Source: Rhyacophila brunnea (Eukaryota; Arthropoda; Insecta; Trichoptera; Rhyacophilidae). Taken from it: a DNA stretch of 64,000 bases. Below are positions 1 to 11,899 of the stretch, piece after piece (the stretch's first letter is position 1; every line of letters starts with the position of its first letter). The DNA lies in NCBI GenBank assembly GCA_022495005.1, contig JAGYXB010000831.1, forward strand, positions 62,001 to 126,000. Direction: 5' to 3'. The notes below the pieces were generated by a model, which saw only the letters and a program-made list of their open reading frames with translations, did no database searches and was not told the DNA's origin. Made by a program: the position numbers and the translations under genes.

Positions 1-2009
1 TCTGAAAACGGATAAACGGTTAGCTGTAAGCCCTATCAGAGTCAAGTGAACTATTCAATTGAGCCAGGTACATGTTCTGACTACACCGTAGTTCCAGTAT
101 AAATTACCTCGAACTTATTATACTCGCGCATATCAAATTATTGTATTGTTACCCCCTTAGACTATAGATACATCTAGACGCCACCCGTTGCATTGCTAAA
201 TGAAGCCGCGTGCCTTGCGTTTGGTTTGTGGGCGAGCGAACGCATTCGTCTACAAATGTTCGAGACCATAGACCATTTCGCTAGTGCTCGCCCAAAGTGC
301 TCGCACTAGACGCTCAGAATTAAAATATAATTTTCTATTTTTTTACGTTATATAGTATTTTTAAGCGGTCAAAATGCAACCATTAGATAAAGATATCCAT
401 AATTTAAGCTATTTTAAAGAAACACTAGGTCACTGATATTAAAATATATAATAAAATACAAATAAATTATCACGAACATGTATCAACTCACTTATGAAGC
501 GTAATACCATCTTCTTGCTTATCAGTACGGCTACCACATTTTAAGACAACACACAGAACCATCTTTTCTACTTAATTAACCAAAAATATTTACCACTGAC
601 TTTATGTTTAACACAAAAAATATCAATTTTAGCAACACGAGCTCGCAAGTTATCGACGCTATGTGAAGCGTTTCGCCCCGATTTGATGGCTATACTTTTG
701 GAAACTGGCTTGTAGCTAGTAGACCTTTTATCTTACTCTAGCGCGTGTCGGAGAGATTGTAAGGGTGCCGAATACTTTCTCACTCGCACTCATGCATCGT
801 TTTTGTTCAGGCCTTGGTTACCCCTATAAAATCAAATATACCGTATGGCGTATACTCTTCGAGACACCCACGACTTGTCATTTATAAATGGAGGAAGGAA
901 GAGGACTCCATCTCTTATAATGTTTGGTAAAATAATGTGCCATGAATCTTTCTTGCTACAATTTATATAATTTTACAATATTGTGGAGTGAACTGATCCT
1001 GTATGATACACAACGCCAAATTTGAATGACATTTGTCCTGCCAATGTATTTGTGGCAGTACATACTGATGTAATGGTGCACATCATCCGTTATCAACATG
1101 GCTGTCGGTGCATAATTAAATTAGATGGTGATGGTTTTTTATGTAAACAATTAAACGATATCCGGTAAATTTGTGATGTTATTAATCGCAATGATGTTGT
1201 GTTCATTGTCAAAGTTTTCATGACGTTTTTATCAATATAAATAATTTGTGCTATTTATTGGATTGGATATAGTATATTGATTGTGTGAGAAACACGTATA
1301 ATGAATTTAAATTACCAGAAACCATCAATAACCATATAAAATATCATAGATAAAATATTTCTCTTTTGTCCTCTAAATCAGGATACAACGCCGTAAAGTC
1401 ACACGAGAAAATGGCGTCTCACAATATTAAACATTGCAAACTTTGATCGATAATATTACAAAAGGTAAAACAGCTATCGATGTTTTATCTGTACCAGTCG
1501 GTACTGCATTTTTATATCTACCACGACTTGTCAAATGTTTTCGTTAAAAATACATTGATATCACTGTAAAAATATTTATTTAAAAACGCGCGCCAAAACG
1601 AGAATCTTCGTGTGCGGTGCTCAACGTAATTATTATAATTATTATTATCGTTATCACGAGTATTCTCGTTTGCGGTACCGAGCGTGTTAATAGAGACTTG
1701 TGATTAATAATTTTCAACTATGGTTGCGACCCTGCGATATCCAAAAATATAACATAGTCATCATCTTGTTTCTATTTTGTACAAGGCAATTATCGGTCCA
1801 AACTGTTAAGATTCTTAGACAAATTTTATAAGTATATTGCTTGTCTAATTCAATCACAAACGTTTATTCTTAAAAACTATGAATTAAATAAGGAGTTAAT
1901 AGAAAAACAAGATATACGAAGGAGTGCAAAGGGTTAAGAATTAAAAGTGCAAATAATTAATAATATACATGTACATAGTCTTATAATTTTTTTTCTTTTT
2001 TTTTTATAG
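1..2009. other. Upstream intron of dos/GAB, no gene seen
   Basis: Ends in a long T tract and TTTATAG acceptor before the exon at 2010. I see no convincing exon, RNA gene or bounded transposon in it. Two stretches (about 180-310 and 640-800) are less AT-rich and may be old repeats, but I find no termini. Confidence 0.4.
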
Positions 2010-5000
2010 GGACTCATTTGCTGGTCCAAGAATACATGAACCTTGTGAATCTGCGCCGAATAATGCCGTAAGTTTAATAATCAATGGAAATGTAGAAAAG
2101 CAGATTTTGGTTGATTGCTGTTTTAGAGACAAATGAAAAAGAATTCATTTTAGGTATTGCAACACTAATTAGTTATCGAAATTCACATTCCCGCAAGATT
2201 TTACCGAGCAGTTTGACATTTGACTCACTGGTTTGGTCCAGTTTGATCTGAGTTACTGGAACTATGTTTACGAAATAATGAAATTTTGTGTGAAAAGATC
2301 CAGATATCTATCAGAAGCAAAATTGTTTACGGGGACTCTTCAGATGTTTCGTCGAATAGTAGGTCAATGGTTGGAAATAAAATAGTATAGCCTATTCTAT
2401 TACATTATTTAGTGACATGCTGTAAACATAACTTATGACATCTAACTAACACTTTTATTCATTGTATTTACTTTTTTTCTTTCAGACTGTCACACAAAAC
2501 AGTTCAAATCAGTTTGGTGAGAACTGCATTTACAGCAATGCCGCATCTTCACATATAGACAGAAATAAACAATTTTCATTCATTCAAAACTTGAAATATG
2601 AAAAGGTAAATTTATTTTGATTATGATTTTTATAATTACCATTTTATTTAATACAGTTATTTCAATGGCAATGGCTGCATGTTGGACAAAGGTTAACGAT
2701 TATTTCTTGCATCCTTCGCAAATGTCTTCAATGCCTACAATGCCTTGTCCTCAATGAGTTATGATATAACTGTGGTAAATAGTAACGCCCACGATGGACA
2801 TCTTCTGAAGCCATGTGTCGCAAGCCCGAGTTCCGAGCCTCACAAATACATAATATTTTGATTTTCAATGTGTGTTTGGATCTATGGCATAAACAAGTGG
2901 CTAACATCCAGTTTGTTAAAAAAATCTTTTACGATACCTCTTTAAACGCTAAATACTGTGCAGCAATTTGTACTACAATATTCGGTGTAACTTGGAAATT
3001 TCAGAACATATAGCTAGCGCTAATTACTTATGTTCATGCAAATATTAGTTACTATTACAGTCCCGATAATTTCATAGTATTTAAAGGCATCAAAGTAATA
3101 TATAGTAATACTACCTACACATTCTTATTTACAGTATTATCAATTTAAAATTCGTTATTTTGAAATTCAGTTTGATTCAAGGTTTTTTTTTTAATCTAAT
3201 CCTTGGAATGGTTTTTAGCATAAAGGTATTAAATAAAAAGAGGGGCATGGAATTGGCTTTATTATACAACTGAATGAAGCAGGGCATCACGGAGGATTTA
3301 CTTTGTTCATTATAACGTACCCATATAATATAATGTTAATGTGGAAATTTTGCCGCAAATTGATTACCAACCTGCCTCACTATACTTTTTCACCATACTT
3401 CCCTGCTTCACCATACTTTCATATAACCTGCCGCCCCTAGGTTTTTAGCTTAAAAAGTTTGGTTATTTCCAGGGTTTTCCATTTTTGGGTTCATATAAAC
3501 TTTATATGTTGTCACACTTGATGGCAATTCCAAAATATGTTCTTTTCTTTACCATGTTTGATCCCAGTAAGATCATAAGGGCCTCGACGGAGTGGAGGTC
3601 GTATTAACAGTTTTTTGTTTTTACAAGAAATGGATGTTTACCACTTGCTCAACCTACTAGGTCTATACTCTGGGTCCAAACACACATTGAAAAAAAAAAC
3701 AGTTTGCCAGACCTGGGATTCGAACCCGGTACCCACGACATTATAGACCAATGTGTTACCGCTCGGTTATCATTGCTGTTATAATATGTTTTGTGTGGTG
3801 AAATTCATAACCATTGAAAAAATACTTAACTCATTGAGAGGGAACATAAGTAAGATTGTGGTCTGTTTTTGTATTTTATTATACCGTATGTCTTGTTTTA
3901 TATATTTCAGTCAATTCCGCCTGCAATAAATCGTGGGCTGAAACCGGGTAGAAGTCAAATTTCTTCGAGCATGTCATTAGATTATCAGGTATACTTTTTA
4001 AATATTAATTTGAATATTTTCTGTTATGTCCATCATTAATATCATGTGCCGCAATTGACTGGCAGAATGTCTGCTTCTGACGTGTGGGTTGCGGGTTCGA
4101 AATCCCGCATCGGGAAAATCCAGATGTTATTTTTAAATCCAGCTCATAAGTCCAATAATATATTAAACAAATAACCAACAGCTCTCTGTCACACTCAGCA
4201 GTGAAAATCCACACCGAATGTAGAGCTCATTAATAAAGAAATGGTATGTCATTAAGATTCGTGTATTAAATATGATGTCTATTCCTTTTCCAGACTTCAG
4301 CGTCATTGAAGATGAATGTGAAAACCCTACAGTACCTTGATCTAGATTTGGACGAACCGATCCGGGTGAGATATTTAGTTTAATGTCAAATACTTCTATT
4401 ATCTGAAATGTAATATTCCTCTTTCTATAAGCCAACAAACACTTCCTTTTTTATTACAGTCCGTTTACTATTTACTACGTATGAAAAGCCCAATAGTCCA
4501 CGAAGACAGATCGTCAACATTACGATTTACATTTGAATTAGAGGCCGCGGCAGTAGCACTTTCTGATAGGGCACTGGAAGTATCTGAATCATCGTAGTAC
4601 TCATTTTCACTCAACTCATAATCTGAATCAGGATCATGAATTGCTTCTCCCATTTCATCGCACAAATTAGCAGGGATATCCATTTTAAAATAATCACAAA
4701 AAATCGAACACACAAAATGTTTTTAATTTTTCCGATGCAGAAATTATCGATTGTGTGAAAATGTTTATTCACTTAATTCAATTCACTTAACGTATCTTTT
4801 CTTTATAAATGATTGATGGATAACTAGGTTAAATAAACAATTTTTGTCCGTTTTATCATTTTTACCAGAAAATAGTATTTAAAATGTTAATCAACGATAA
4901 ACAAAAAGAAATATTAAATCGCAGACTCGTATATTTAAATTACACCTTGTTGAAATTATTTTTCAAAACTATTAACTCACGGATAATATACTAGCAGCTA

Positions 5001-7966
5001 GACGAATGACTGCACACTCCAAAAGCATTCCTTTTGTAAAAATGTTTTGTAAATTTACTTTGATCAATGTAACTTTCGAATAGTCTATTTAACTGTTTAT
5101 GCACCAAATAGTTTTTCAATCACTAAAAAACAATATAACATATTATATCGCGAACTCGTATGGTTACAAACGCATCTGTAAAATGTCTTTGGCGCACATA
5201 CACTGAGTAGAGATCCGACCAATATACGCAGCAAATTTGAAATGACCCGATGAGTGATATTTTTTTAATCTGAGACTTGCTCCCGAAAAATATTTATTTA
5301 AATTAGATAGAACAAAAGTTTAGGCTATACATCGACAGATGTCAGGAGAAGGATGATTTTTGAATAAATTAAATGAATATTCGAATTTTTCGCGCCTGGG
5401 CGAAAGCAGTACTAGGCAAACGAAAATCGAAATATCTTTAGTCATCCGCGTGGATGACCCGCTCGTATAGACTGACTAAAGTCAGTTGCCGCGTAAGAAG
5501 GGGGTAAAAATAAATTAAATTGTCATAATCTGTAAATGGCTGCTCAGGATAAAACGGCATTATATTATAGCCCAATTGTTGTGTGTCGATAATGGGTTTA
5601 ACTATAAAGTTTTGCGGAGGTTTTTATACTCTTGCTCATGCTCTTTTTGAATTTTCGATTTTGCCACCTTGAATTTTGCGTTAAAAGTCAGAAAATCAAT
5701 ACTTTTAAACATTTTTCTGATATAACTCTTTTCTGGTGTACTTTATGATATGAAAATTAGTTATGTAATAAAATAAACTCCCCATTATATAAAAATTCCC
5801 ATTATTTATATTATAATATATTTTTACGTTGGGTCAGTAGTTCAGGCACAGGAACACAACAAATATTCAACACTATTGTGGCTAGTGACGAAGATGGTAT
5901 TATTAAAAATGTATAAATACATGCAAGTACGCATATTGTTTTTCAATTTGTGTGTGAGTCCAGGGTATGGACCTAATAGGTTGAGCAAGTGGCTGACATC
6001 CATTTCTCGTAAAATACAAAATCTGTTAATACAAACCTCTACTCTGTAGAGGCCCATATGATCCTATTAGGATCGGACATGGTCGAAAAAAAAAATCAGT
6101 AATACTTTAGAAGAAGCAAATACTTGAATACTTCCTAATTGACAATGTCTGTCAGGATCTGTCACGTTAAATGTCATGTTAAAGTGACAGCGAGTGAAAT
6201 TGGTCTTCTTCTTATTATCATGCCATCCCCTAACGGAGGTTGGCCACTATCAGGGCAATTTTTGCTTTATTATCAAATAGGTCTTACATCGTTCATTCCT
6301 AACGTGACCATTTATTTTTTTACCCAAACCGGGACACTTAAAAAAATTGGTGTGTGTACTTATGTACGTGTGTTAGAAGTTATACTTTGGTGTAACAAAA
6401 CAAAATAAGCCGTTACCTGAGTCTATTAAAATTACAGTGGATTAGGTTGATAAAAACGTATGCATTTCATCTGTGTCTCATATAGCATATGACAATTGTA
6501 ATTTAATTATTGTATTGGACCAAAACTCATCCAGCGGTTATAATCGATTCAGAAGTGCCCATGATGAATTAATAAAAAATCAAATTTTAATATATTTTTT
6601 GAATTATTTACCAACTCAGCATTCACAAAATTTATTTATTTATTGATATATAATTTTACTCATAAATAATACTTACATAAATGTAACCTCAAATCTTGAT
6701 ACAAAATCTTTACAATGAAAAATAAATATATCCAATATAAATAAAGTTATATGAATATAAATTAACAGTGTAGAAATATTGCTTATGTTTACAACACGTG
6801 CTGTCTACTTGGTTGTATTGAACGACTAACTAAATGACACTATGCGCATGCGCATGTACCCTCGAGACCGAAATGAATATAATCATGATAATAAATTGTG
6901 TTGCATCGGCGCGCGCAACTTCGTCACACGTCAAAAATACACTCTGATCTGTTTTCCCAAACGCAACCAAAAGAAGTATAGCTTTAAAAAGGTAGGTAGG
7001 TACCTACTTATCCGTTTTAGACGCCTCACACTTCCATACAATACAATTGACAAGATAGTAATGTTCTCATTTCCCCCATATTTTTCCCACATATTTTTTC
7101 ATTGTCCATATTATTTTATTTATTAATGAAACCTACATACAGGAATGAATACATGAAAATTTATCAGGTTTTATATTTTTCCAAAGAACAAATTTTCTTA
7201 AGTACCTATGTCTGTTGTTGAGTACTAGATTCTACTGCCGGGATTTTGATGTTGCGCGTTTTGTTTTTAAATATTTATTGCGAGATTCTCTCTTTTCGAA
7301 AACGGGACATTTTGGCGTCCCGAAGCTATGTTCGGGGACACCAGGACAAACCGCCTGAAAACGGACGTCTGGTCACATTATTCATTCCATTCATGAATAG
7401 GCTTGTGTTTTGAAATCTTCAATTTTTGTTTTAATTTATTATGTAGTAATAACTAACTGTATCTCGCAGATTAGTGACGATAGACATTTAAAATTCGGTT
7501 GAAATATATCAGGTGGTTGAAAAGTTATATAATTTTTAATTTTCTGATGAAAAATTTAGAAATACTTATATTTATAATTATTAATAAATTATTGAAATAT
7601 GTATGGCGCACACAAAAGGCATTTTTTTTATATCTGGCAATTTGAAATTTGTCAATCTTTTGACAAAAAAATTTAGTTTTCTCATTTCCCCCATATTTTA
7701 CCCGTTATTATACCCCGCTTTTTGGCGCTGTTTACGTTAACTTAACCTGTCAGTTTTGTGTCATATTTCCCTTCACTATTGTGGAGTAACAATAATTTAC
7801 TGTTTTACAGAATGCTTCATCTTCCCATTTGAAAAATCGACCCGTGGTTGAATCACCGACTGTCTACAAAACAGTAGACTTCCTCAAGACGCAGGCATTA
7901 AATATGACGAGGATAGATACTGAAGCTTATCGCCGAGGAAACTTCCAAGTTCACGTCTATAAATGA
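2010..7966 (+). CDS. dos: GRB2-associated-binding / daughter of sevenless (DOS/GAB) adaptor, C-terminal five exons
   Basis: Five exons are read: 2010-2067, 2486-2605, 3911-3988, 4294-4365 and 7811-7966, each bounded by AG/GT; the stop is TGA at 7964. The frame stays open throughout: the first exon ends in phase 0 and the next three are 120, 78 and 72 nt, all phase 0. Exon 3911 encodes PPAINRGLKPGRS, a PxxxRxxKP motif of the type that binds the Grb2/Drk C-terminal SH3 domain. Exon 4294 encodes LQYLDLDLDE, matching the GAB tyrosine motif that recruits SHP2/Corkscrew. The last exon has SPTVYKTVDFLKTQALNMTR, like the conserved GAB/DOS tail. Known role of the family: a cytoplasmic docking protein downstream of receptor tyrosine kinases. 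The PH domain and the first part of the protein would lie upstream of base 1. Family assignment is strong; the exact orthologue name is inferred. Confidence 0.85.
3222..3445 (+). repeat. Dispersed repeat, inverted copy at 26079-26345
   Basis: The stretch from the AAAAGAGGGGCATGG side to CCGCCCCTAGGTTT recurs in reverse complement at 26079-26345, including the shared segment reading GTATGGTGAAGCAGG on the minus strand. The 26 kb copy has about 40 extra bases near its middle. No coding capacity or TIR was recognised; class unknown. Confidence 0.6.
3551..3777 (-). repeat. tRNA-derived SINE, family A
   Basis: Read on the minus strand it has a tRNA-like head with a B box (GGTTCGAATCCC) and then a body shared with copies at 5931, 16081 and 30500 (the GTTGAGCAAGTGG block and the paired CTCCACTCTGTGGAG-like region). 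This copy is diverged. It lies in a dos/GAB intron. Confidence 0.7.
4045..4240 (+). repeat. tRNA-derived SINE-like repeat, family B
   Basis: Carries a B-box-like GGGTTCGAAATCCCGC at about 4093 after a plausible A-box region, then an AT-rich tail. It does not fold as a full tRNA cloverleaf, so a SINE head is the better call. No second copy was found in the window. Confidence 0.5.
4468..4683 (-). CDS. Acidic ORF, possible start of a piggyBac-like transposase or host exon
   Basis: From an ATG at 4683 (minus strand) the ORF reads MDIPANLCDEMGEAIHDPDS and continues with a D/E/S-rich stretch, then an N/S-rich stretch, about 71 residues in all, ending in a stop at 4468. It is antisense inside a dos/GAB intron. 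A short, strongly acidic amino terminus is usual for piggyBac-type transposases, but no catalytic part follows on this strand, so it could be a decayed element or an unrelated exon. I do not recognise the sequence. The composition looks coding rather than random. Confidence 0.3.
   Translation of the reverse strand: MDIPANLCDEMGEAIHDPDSDYELSENEYYDDSDTSSALSESATAAASNSNVNRNVDDLSSWTIGLFIRSK
5931..6088 (+). repeat. SINE family A, head missing
   Basis: Matches the body of the copies at 16081-16316 and 30500-30728 (GGTTGAGCAAGTGGCTGACA block, then ATGATCCTATTAGGATCGGA and a terminal A run). The tRNA-like head is not visible, so this is a 5'-truncated copy. Confidence 0.7.
6340..6991 (+). mobile_element. 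Nonautonomous TIR element, family G
   Basis: Left end GGTGTGTGTACTTATGTACG followed by GTTAGAAGTTATACTT; right end GAAGTATAGCTTTAAAA, the diverged inverted counterpart. Similar ends and internal blocks recur at 23203-24307, 43915-44186, 62203-62939 and as a solo end at 56902-56962. No ORF of transposase type. Superfamily unknown. Confidence 0.6.
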
Positions 7967-8300
7967 TTGATTTAACAACGCAAACAACGTAATATTATAC
8001 ATATTTTATTTGACTGAATCCAAATTTGATACAACGCCAAGTGTTACATTTACAATATAAATTATCAGTACAAATGAGGTGTTTATTTTCAAAAACCATA
8101 TTGTCGAAATCTATCAAATGTATGCACATATTCTACATGTAATTTCATACAATTCGTAAAGATCTATAACTTCCAAAACCTGACAAAAATTTATTGACAG
8201 AGAAACTGATTAATTTATAACGATACAAATAAATGTTGATGTGTCTAATTTTATTTTTACTGTTTTTATTATAATATAAACAGTATATTGGCTAATAAAA
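7967..8300 (+). promoter_or_regulatory. 3' UTR and candidate poly(A) signals of dos/GAB
   Basis: AT-rich sequence directly after the stop codon. AATAAA hexamers at 8228-8233 and 8294-8299 are the nearest good cleavage signals, the first followed by a T-rich stretch. Which one is used cannot be told from sequence alone. Confidence 0.4.
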
Positions 8301-8623
8301 ATGAGCGTAAAGTGGGTACCTGCAACTATGGTGCCTCCGATGAATAATTCCAAATCTGTTTCAACACATTCCACTTTTTTATGAATTGAAAGTCAAGCTG
8401 AAAAGAGGCTTACTATAACTATGACGTTTGTATATTATTGTTTGAGAATCACTGAATATTCCATTGCATAATAATTATTACTACTAGTAACAAGCATTTA
8501 GTTCAATCATGCGGCCCCAACATAAGATGTGTACCTTAAAAGTTTACTAATAATTGATGCATTTCCCGGCCAGCATGTTGTTTACTTTATTTATATTGTT
8601 TATTATTTTCAAGTAGTTATATT

Positions 8624-9170
8624 CAGTGGCGGCTCGTGGATATTATATCTGGGGGTGCTGCGGTTGATTAAAAATAAAAATAAATGATTATTTGGATTAT
8701 ATTTTACTATTAACATCAAAATTATTAAAATTAAATTTTATCAAGTGTTTTTATTTCATTATAAAATTGATTCTTCTGTCTTTTTTCCTTGAAAGAAGGT
8801 GTATCACCTTTTAGTTGCTCTTAACATCTATCGTGACCCGCACCGCGTGTCGCTGTCTTGACAACGTTCTCAACACGAAAATAGTATTTTCGTATTAGTA
8901 TTACTGTCTAAGCGGCAGTACCATACTAAGCTCTGATCGGCTAGCCCCGCTTCCCGTGCCCCCCTTAGCTAATTCGAGCATTAATCTATCGAAAATGGTA
9001 CTGCATGAAATCACTTTCATCGCGGTTATGATAATTATTATTGGATGTATCGGTGTGTAGGCAAGCTTAACACCCTTAAATAATATTGATATTTTCATAT
9101 AACATTACATTTTTCTCAATTTGCTTGGGGGTGCTGTAGTTCCACAGTGCATATGGACGAGCCGCCACTG
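8624..9170 (+). mobile_element. hAT-like nonautonomous element
   Basis: 547 bp with TIRs CAGTGGCGGCTCGT and the inverted ACGAGCCGCCACTG. Flanks GTTATATT (8616-8623) and GTGATATT (9171-9178) are an 8-bp target duplication matching at 7 of 8 bases. Subterminal blocks TGGGGGTGCTG occur near both ends. 8-bp duplications and a CAGTGGCG end are hAT characters. No transposase. Confidence 0.8.
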
Positions 9171-9874
9171 GTGATATTACACATCTTATAACTTTTCTTT
9201 ATTATATCGAACATCTTGGATAATGATTCTCAAACTCAATATAATTCTAACTGTAATTAATCAAAATAATGACATCAAGAAACGTGTTAGATATTATTTC
9301 TGTGTGCAAAGTAAAGTCATAAATCACCACTTTTCAGGAGAGCCAAAAGAAGATTGAGTGTCGACAACTATGTATGGGACTATGTTTTTGTGTGAAATTT
9401 ATTAATTTTGTGGCGTCGATCGACTCATTTTTTTGTTGTTTTATGCATAATGATTGATTTAGTAGACTTGTACGCATTTTTCAATCTATCCTTTACTTTC
9501 AAACATAGATTTTATTCTTTGAAAATAATCTATTGCAATTAAATATTTTTTATACTTTAGGTTATGGATTGCTGTAATAAGTGGAAATAATAATCCATCA
9601 GCTCAGGCACCTAATGCAATACAATGCACCTAACGTCATAGAATTTTGTAGAATCAAAATTACACTAATTTGTTCATGGTTACATATTTTTACCTCTATT
9701 GTACTGCTGTATTGTATTGTACTGTATTTTTCTACTTAAAATAATAGACTAGTTACAAATTATTTTTAAATATACGTTACATCGATAATAAAAAAATAAA
9801 ATAGCTTAGGTGTATAAACCAATTCACTTGTTGGGTGGTTAGTTGTTTGTATTAAAGTCGGCATTCTGGCAATA

Positions 9875-10393
9875 CAGTAAAACCTCGTTAATAAGAACAC
9901 AGATGATTCGAAATTTCGCAAAAAAAGTCCCTTGAACATTATTTTCATATAAAACCATCTTTAATTCGAATTTTGTAATTCCTGCCATACAAAAATATTC
10001 AATAAATCATTGAGCCGGTCATTGAAAATTGTGACAGATTCTTCTTAAAACATCATAAATTACTTATTTTAAGGTAATATAATTTTTTACATTTTATGAC
10101 CCATTAACACACACGGAATCGGAAATTTCGCAGGCCATCTATGATCGTAAACGAAATTAACCCAATGCTTACGGGCCGCACAAAATTGTGTTTTTGCTAA
10201 TTGCTTTTCAAATGCAAATTAACACGTTAATTAAAAAAATAATTAAAAGAGCCCGTGAACATTGGGTTAATGAAAATCAAAATTTTTTTTTTTTTTTAAT
10301 TTTTATATTTTCCCCCCATACATTTCATATTTTGTAATTCGAATTTTGTTCGATTTTCGGTCCCATGGAATTCGTATTAACGAGGTTTTACTG
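9875..10393 (+). mobile_element. pogo/Tigger-like MITE
   Basis: 519 bp with near-perfect TIRs CAGTAAAACCTCGTTAAT and ATTAACGAGGTTTTACTG, flanked by TA on both sides (9873-9874 and 10394-10395). The TA duplication and this TIR are typical of the pogo branch of Tc1/mariner. No transposase ORF, so it would have been moved in trans. Confidence 0.8.
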
Positions 10394-11145
10394 TATGTCC
10401 TATCTACGAATAACTACCTTTACCAAGAGACATCCAAAAAACTAAATGAAACATTGATTTTTATCAATTGCAATTGTTCATCAATTTAGTTTGAATTTTA
10501 TTTTTTGTTCAATCTTCATCTGTTCATCTGAACTTGATATACAGGTAGGCAAATTTTGCTGTTAAAATATGTGATTTTTTTATTTTGTTTATTGTATGTA
10601 ATAGGAGAGATTTTTTGAGGACCTTTGATCAATTTTAATTGGTGTGACATCAATTCGTAAATTATCAATTTCAGTAAAAGGACATATTGCCAAAAGGCTT
10701 GTGATTTCAAATTTTCTGGTTTTATATAATGTTTCTATGCTTTTATAATCACAGCTCTTCATGTTACTGTTTTACTGCACATTTTTTTTCAGTATTACCT
10801 GTATTTTGGGAACTAGATAGAGATTTATCAAAATTCTCGTGAAAGTTTGAATTAATGATGACTTTCATTGTGTTTAAACTGTACTGTAAGTTTTCTAAAT
10901 AAAATATTTTAAAGAAAATATTTCAAACTACCTGCTTAGAAATCATATTTTATTTAAATTTACAGCGGATCTCCTAAGAATTAATATTCTTAGATTCTGA
11001 TGACTCTATTATGACTCGTTTGTAATTATTTACAACTTAATAACATGAAAAGTGCTCTTAGATCTATTATCGACATTATTCTATTATACTATAATGGCTG
11101 CCTTCATATAAATTGCAAACTTTAATTTTTATGTACATAAAGGCC

Positions 11146-11535
11146 GGTTCGGATTAGTCGAGTAGCTTGATCGAGTAAATAATAGTAATTTAGTAACTTA
11201 ACGTGTATGAACAGACAAATTTAGTCGACTAATTTAGTAAAATCATTTAGTCGAGTCAATCCATTTTTTCGGTCGAGTAGCGACCCCCACCACCTCACTA
11301 AATACCAAACAAGCCATGAGACAAGTCTGAACACGTTATCTTTAGTCAAGTTCATTAGTTGTTGTAGAATTTCTTCCTCCAATTCAAGATATAGCAATTA
11401 CAAATGAAGTTATTAACTTATTTATTTTTGCTTTGTTACGTTGTGATCTGTTCATTTTGACACGTCACTCACAAATGTACTGTGTTCGGACACCTTTCAG
11501 TTACTAAATCATTCGCCACTCGACTAATCTGAACT
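11146..11535 (+). mobile_element. MITE with GGATTAGTCGAGT termini
   Basis: Left end CGGTTCGGATTAGTCGAGTA and right end, read inverted, AGTTCAGATTAGTCGAGTGG. Interior copies of the AGTCGAGT motif occur near the left end. About 390 bp, noncoding; target duplication not resolved. Confidence 0.6.
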
Positions 11536-11550
11536 AGTAGTCTTCAATGA

Positions 11551-11868
11551 GAAAGCCTGTAGGAGGCAGTGTGGTGATTTATGAAATTTACAAGGCGTTT
11601 ATTGGGCAATGGTCACTGCCTACGTAGTAGTATCACAGTGGATGTTCAACTTTCATTATCTCGGAAAGTAGATCGATGGCATTTTTATTTTACATTCCTA
11701 TTTGTAAACGGACTGCAAGGAATCGATTAGGAAAAATTTTAGGTCAAAAAGACCAATAACAAATAACGAAGGCATCCAAGTAGGTTGTATGGGATCACCA
11801 ATTAACCAAGCCTCTGGTCAACAAATTTACATACTCGCCACCGCACTGCCACCTCCTGTGGGCTTTGC
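11551..11868 (+). mobile_element. MITE with AAAGCC...GGAGG termini
   Basis: Left end GAAAGCCTGTAGGAGGCAGT; right end, read inverted, GCAAAGCCCACAGGAGGTGG. About 318 bp, noncoding, only about 15 bp downstream of the preceding MITE. Target duplication unclear. Confidence 0.55.
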
Positions 11869-11899
11869 ACCTTATGAAAATCTAATTCTATTCAGAAAT

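Noticed and set aside
3710..3777. tRNA-like segment with GGTTCGAATCCC on the minus strand
   Set aside because: Same SINE family as 16081 and 30500; the cloverleaf is incomplete.
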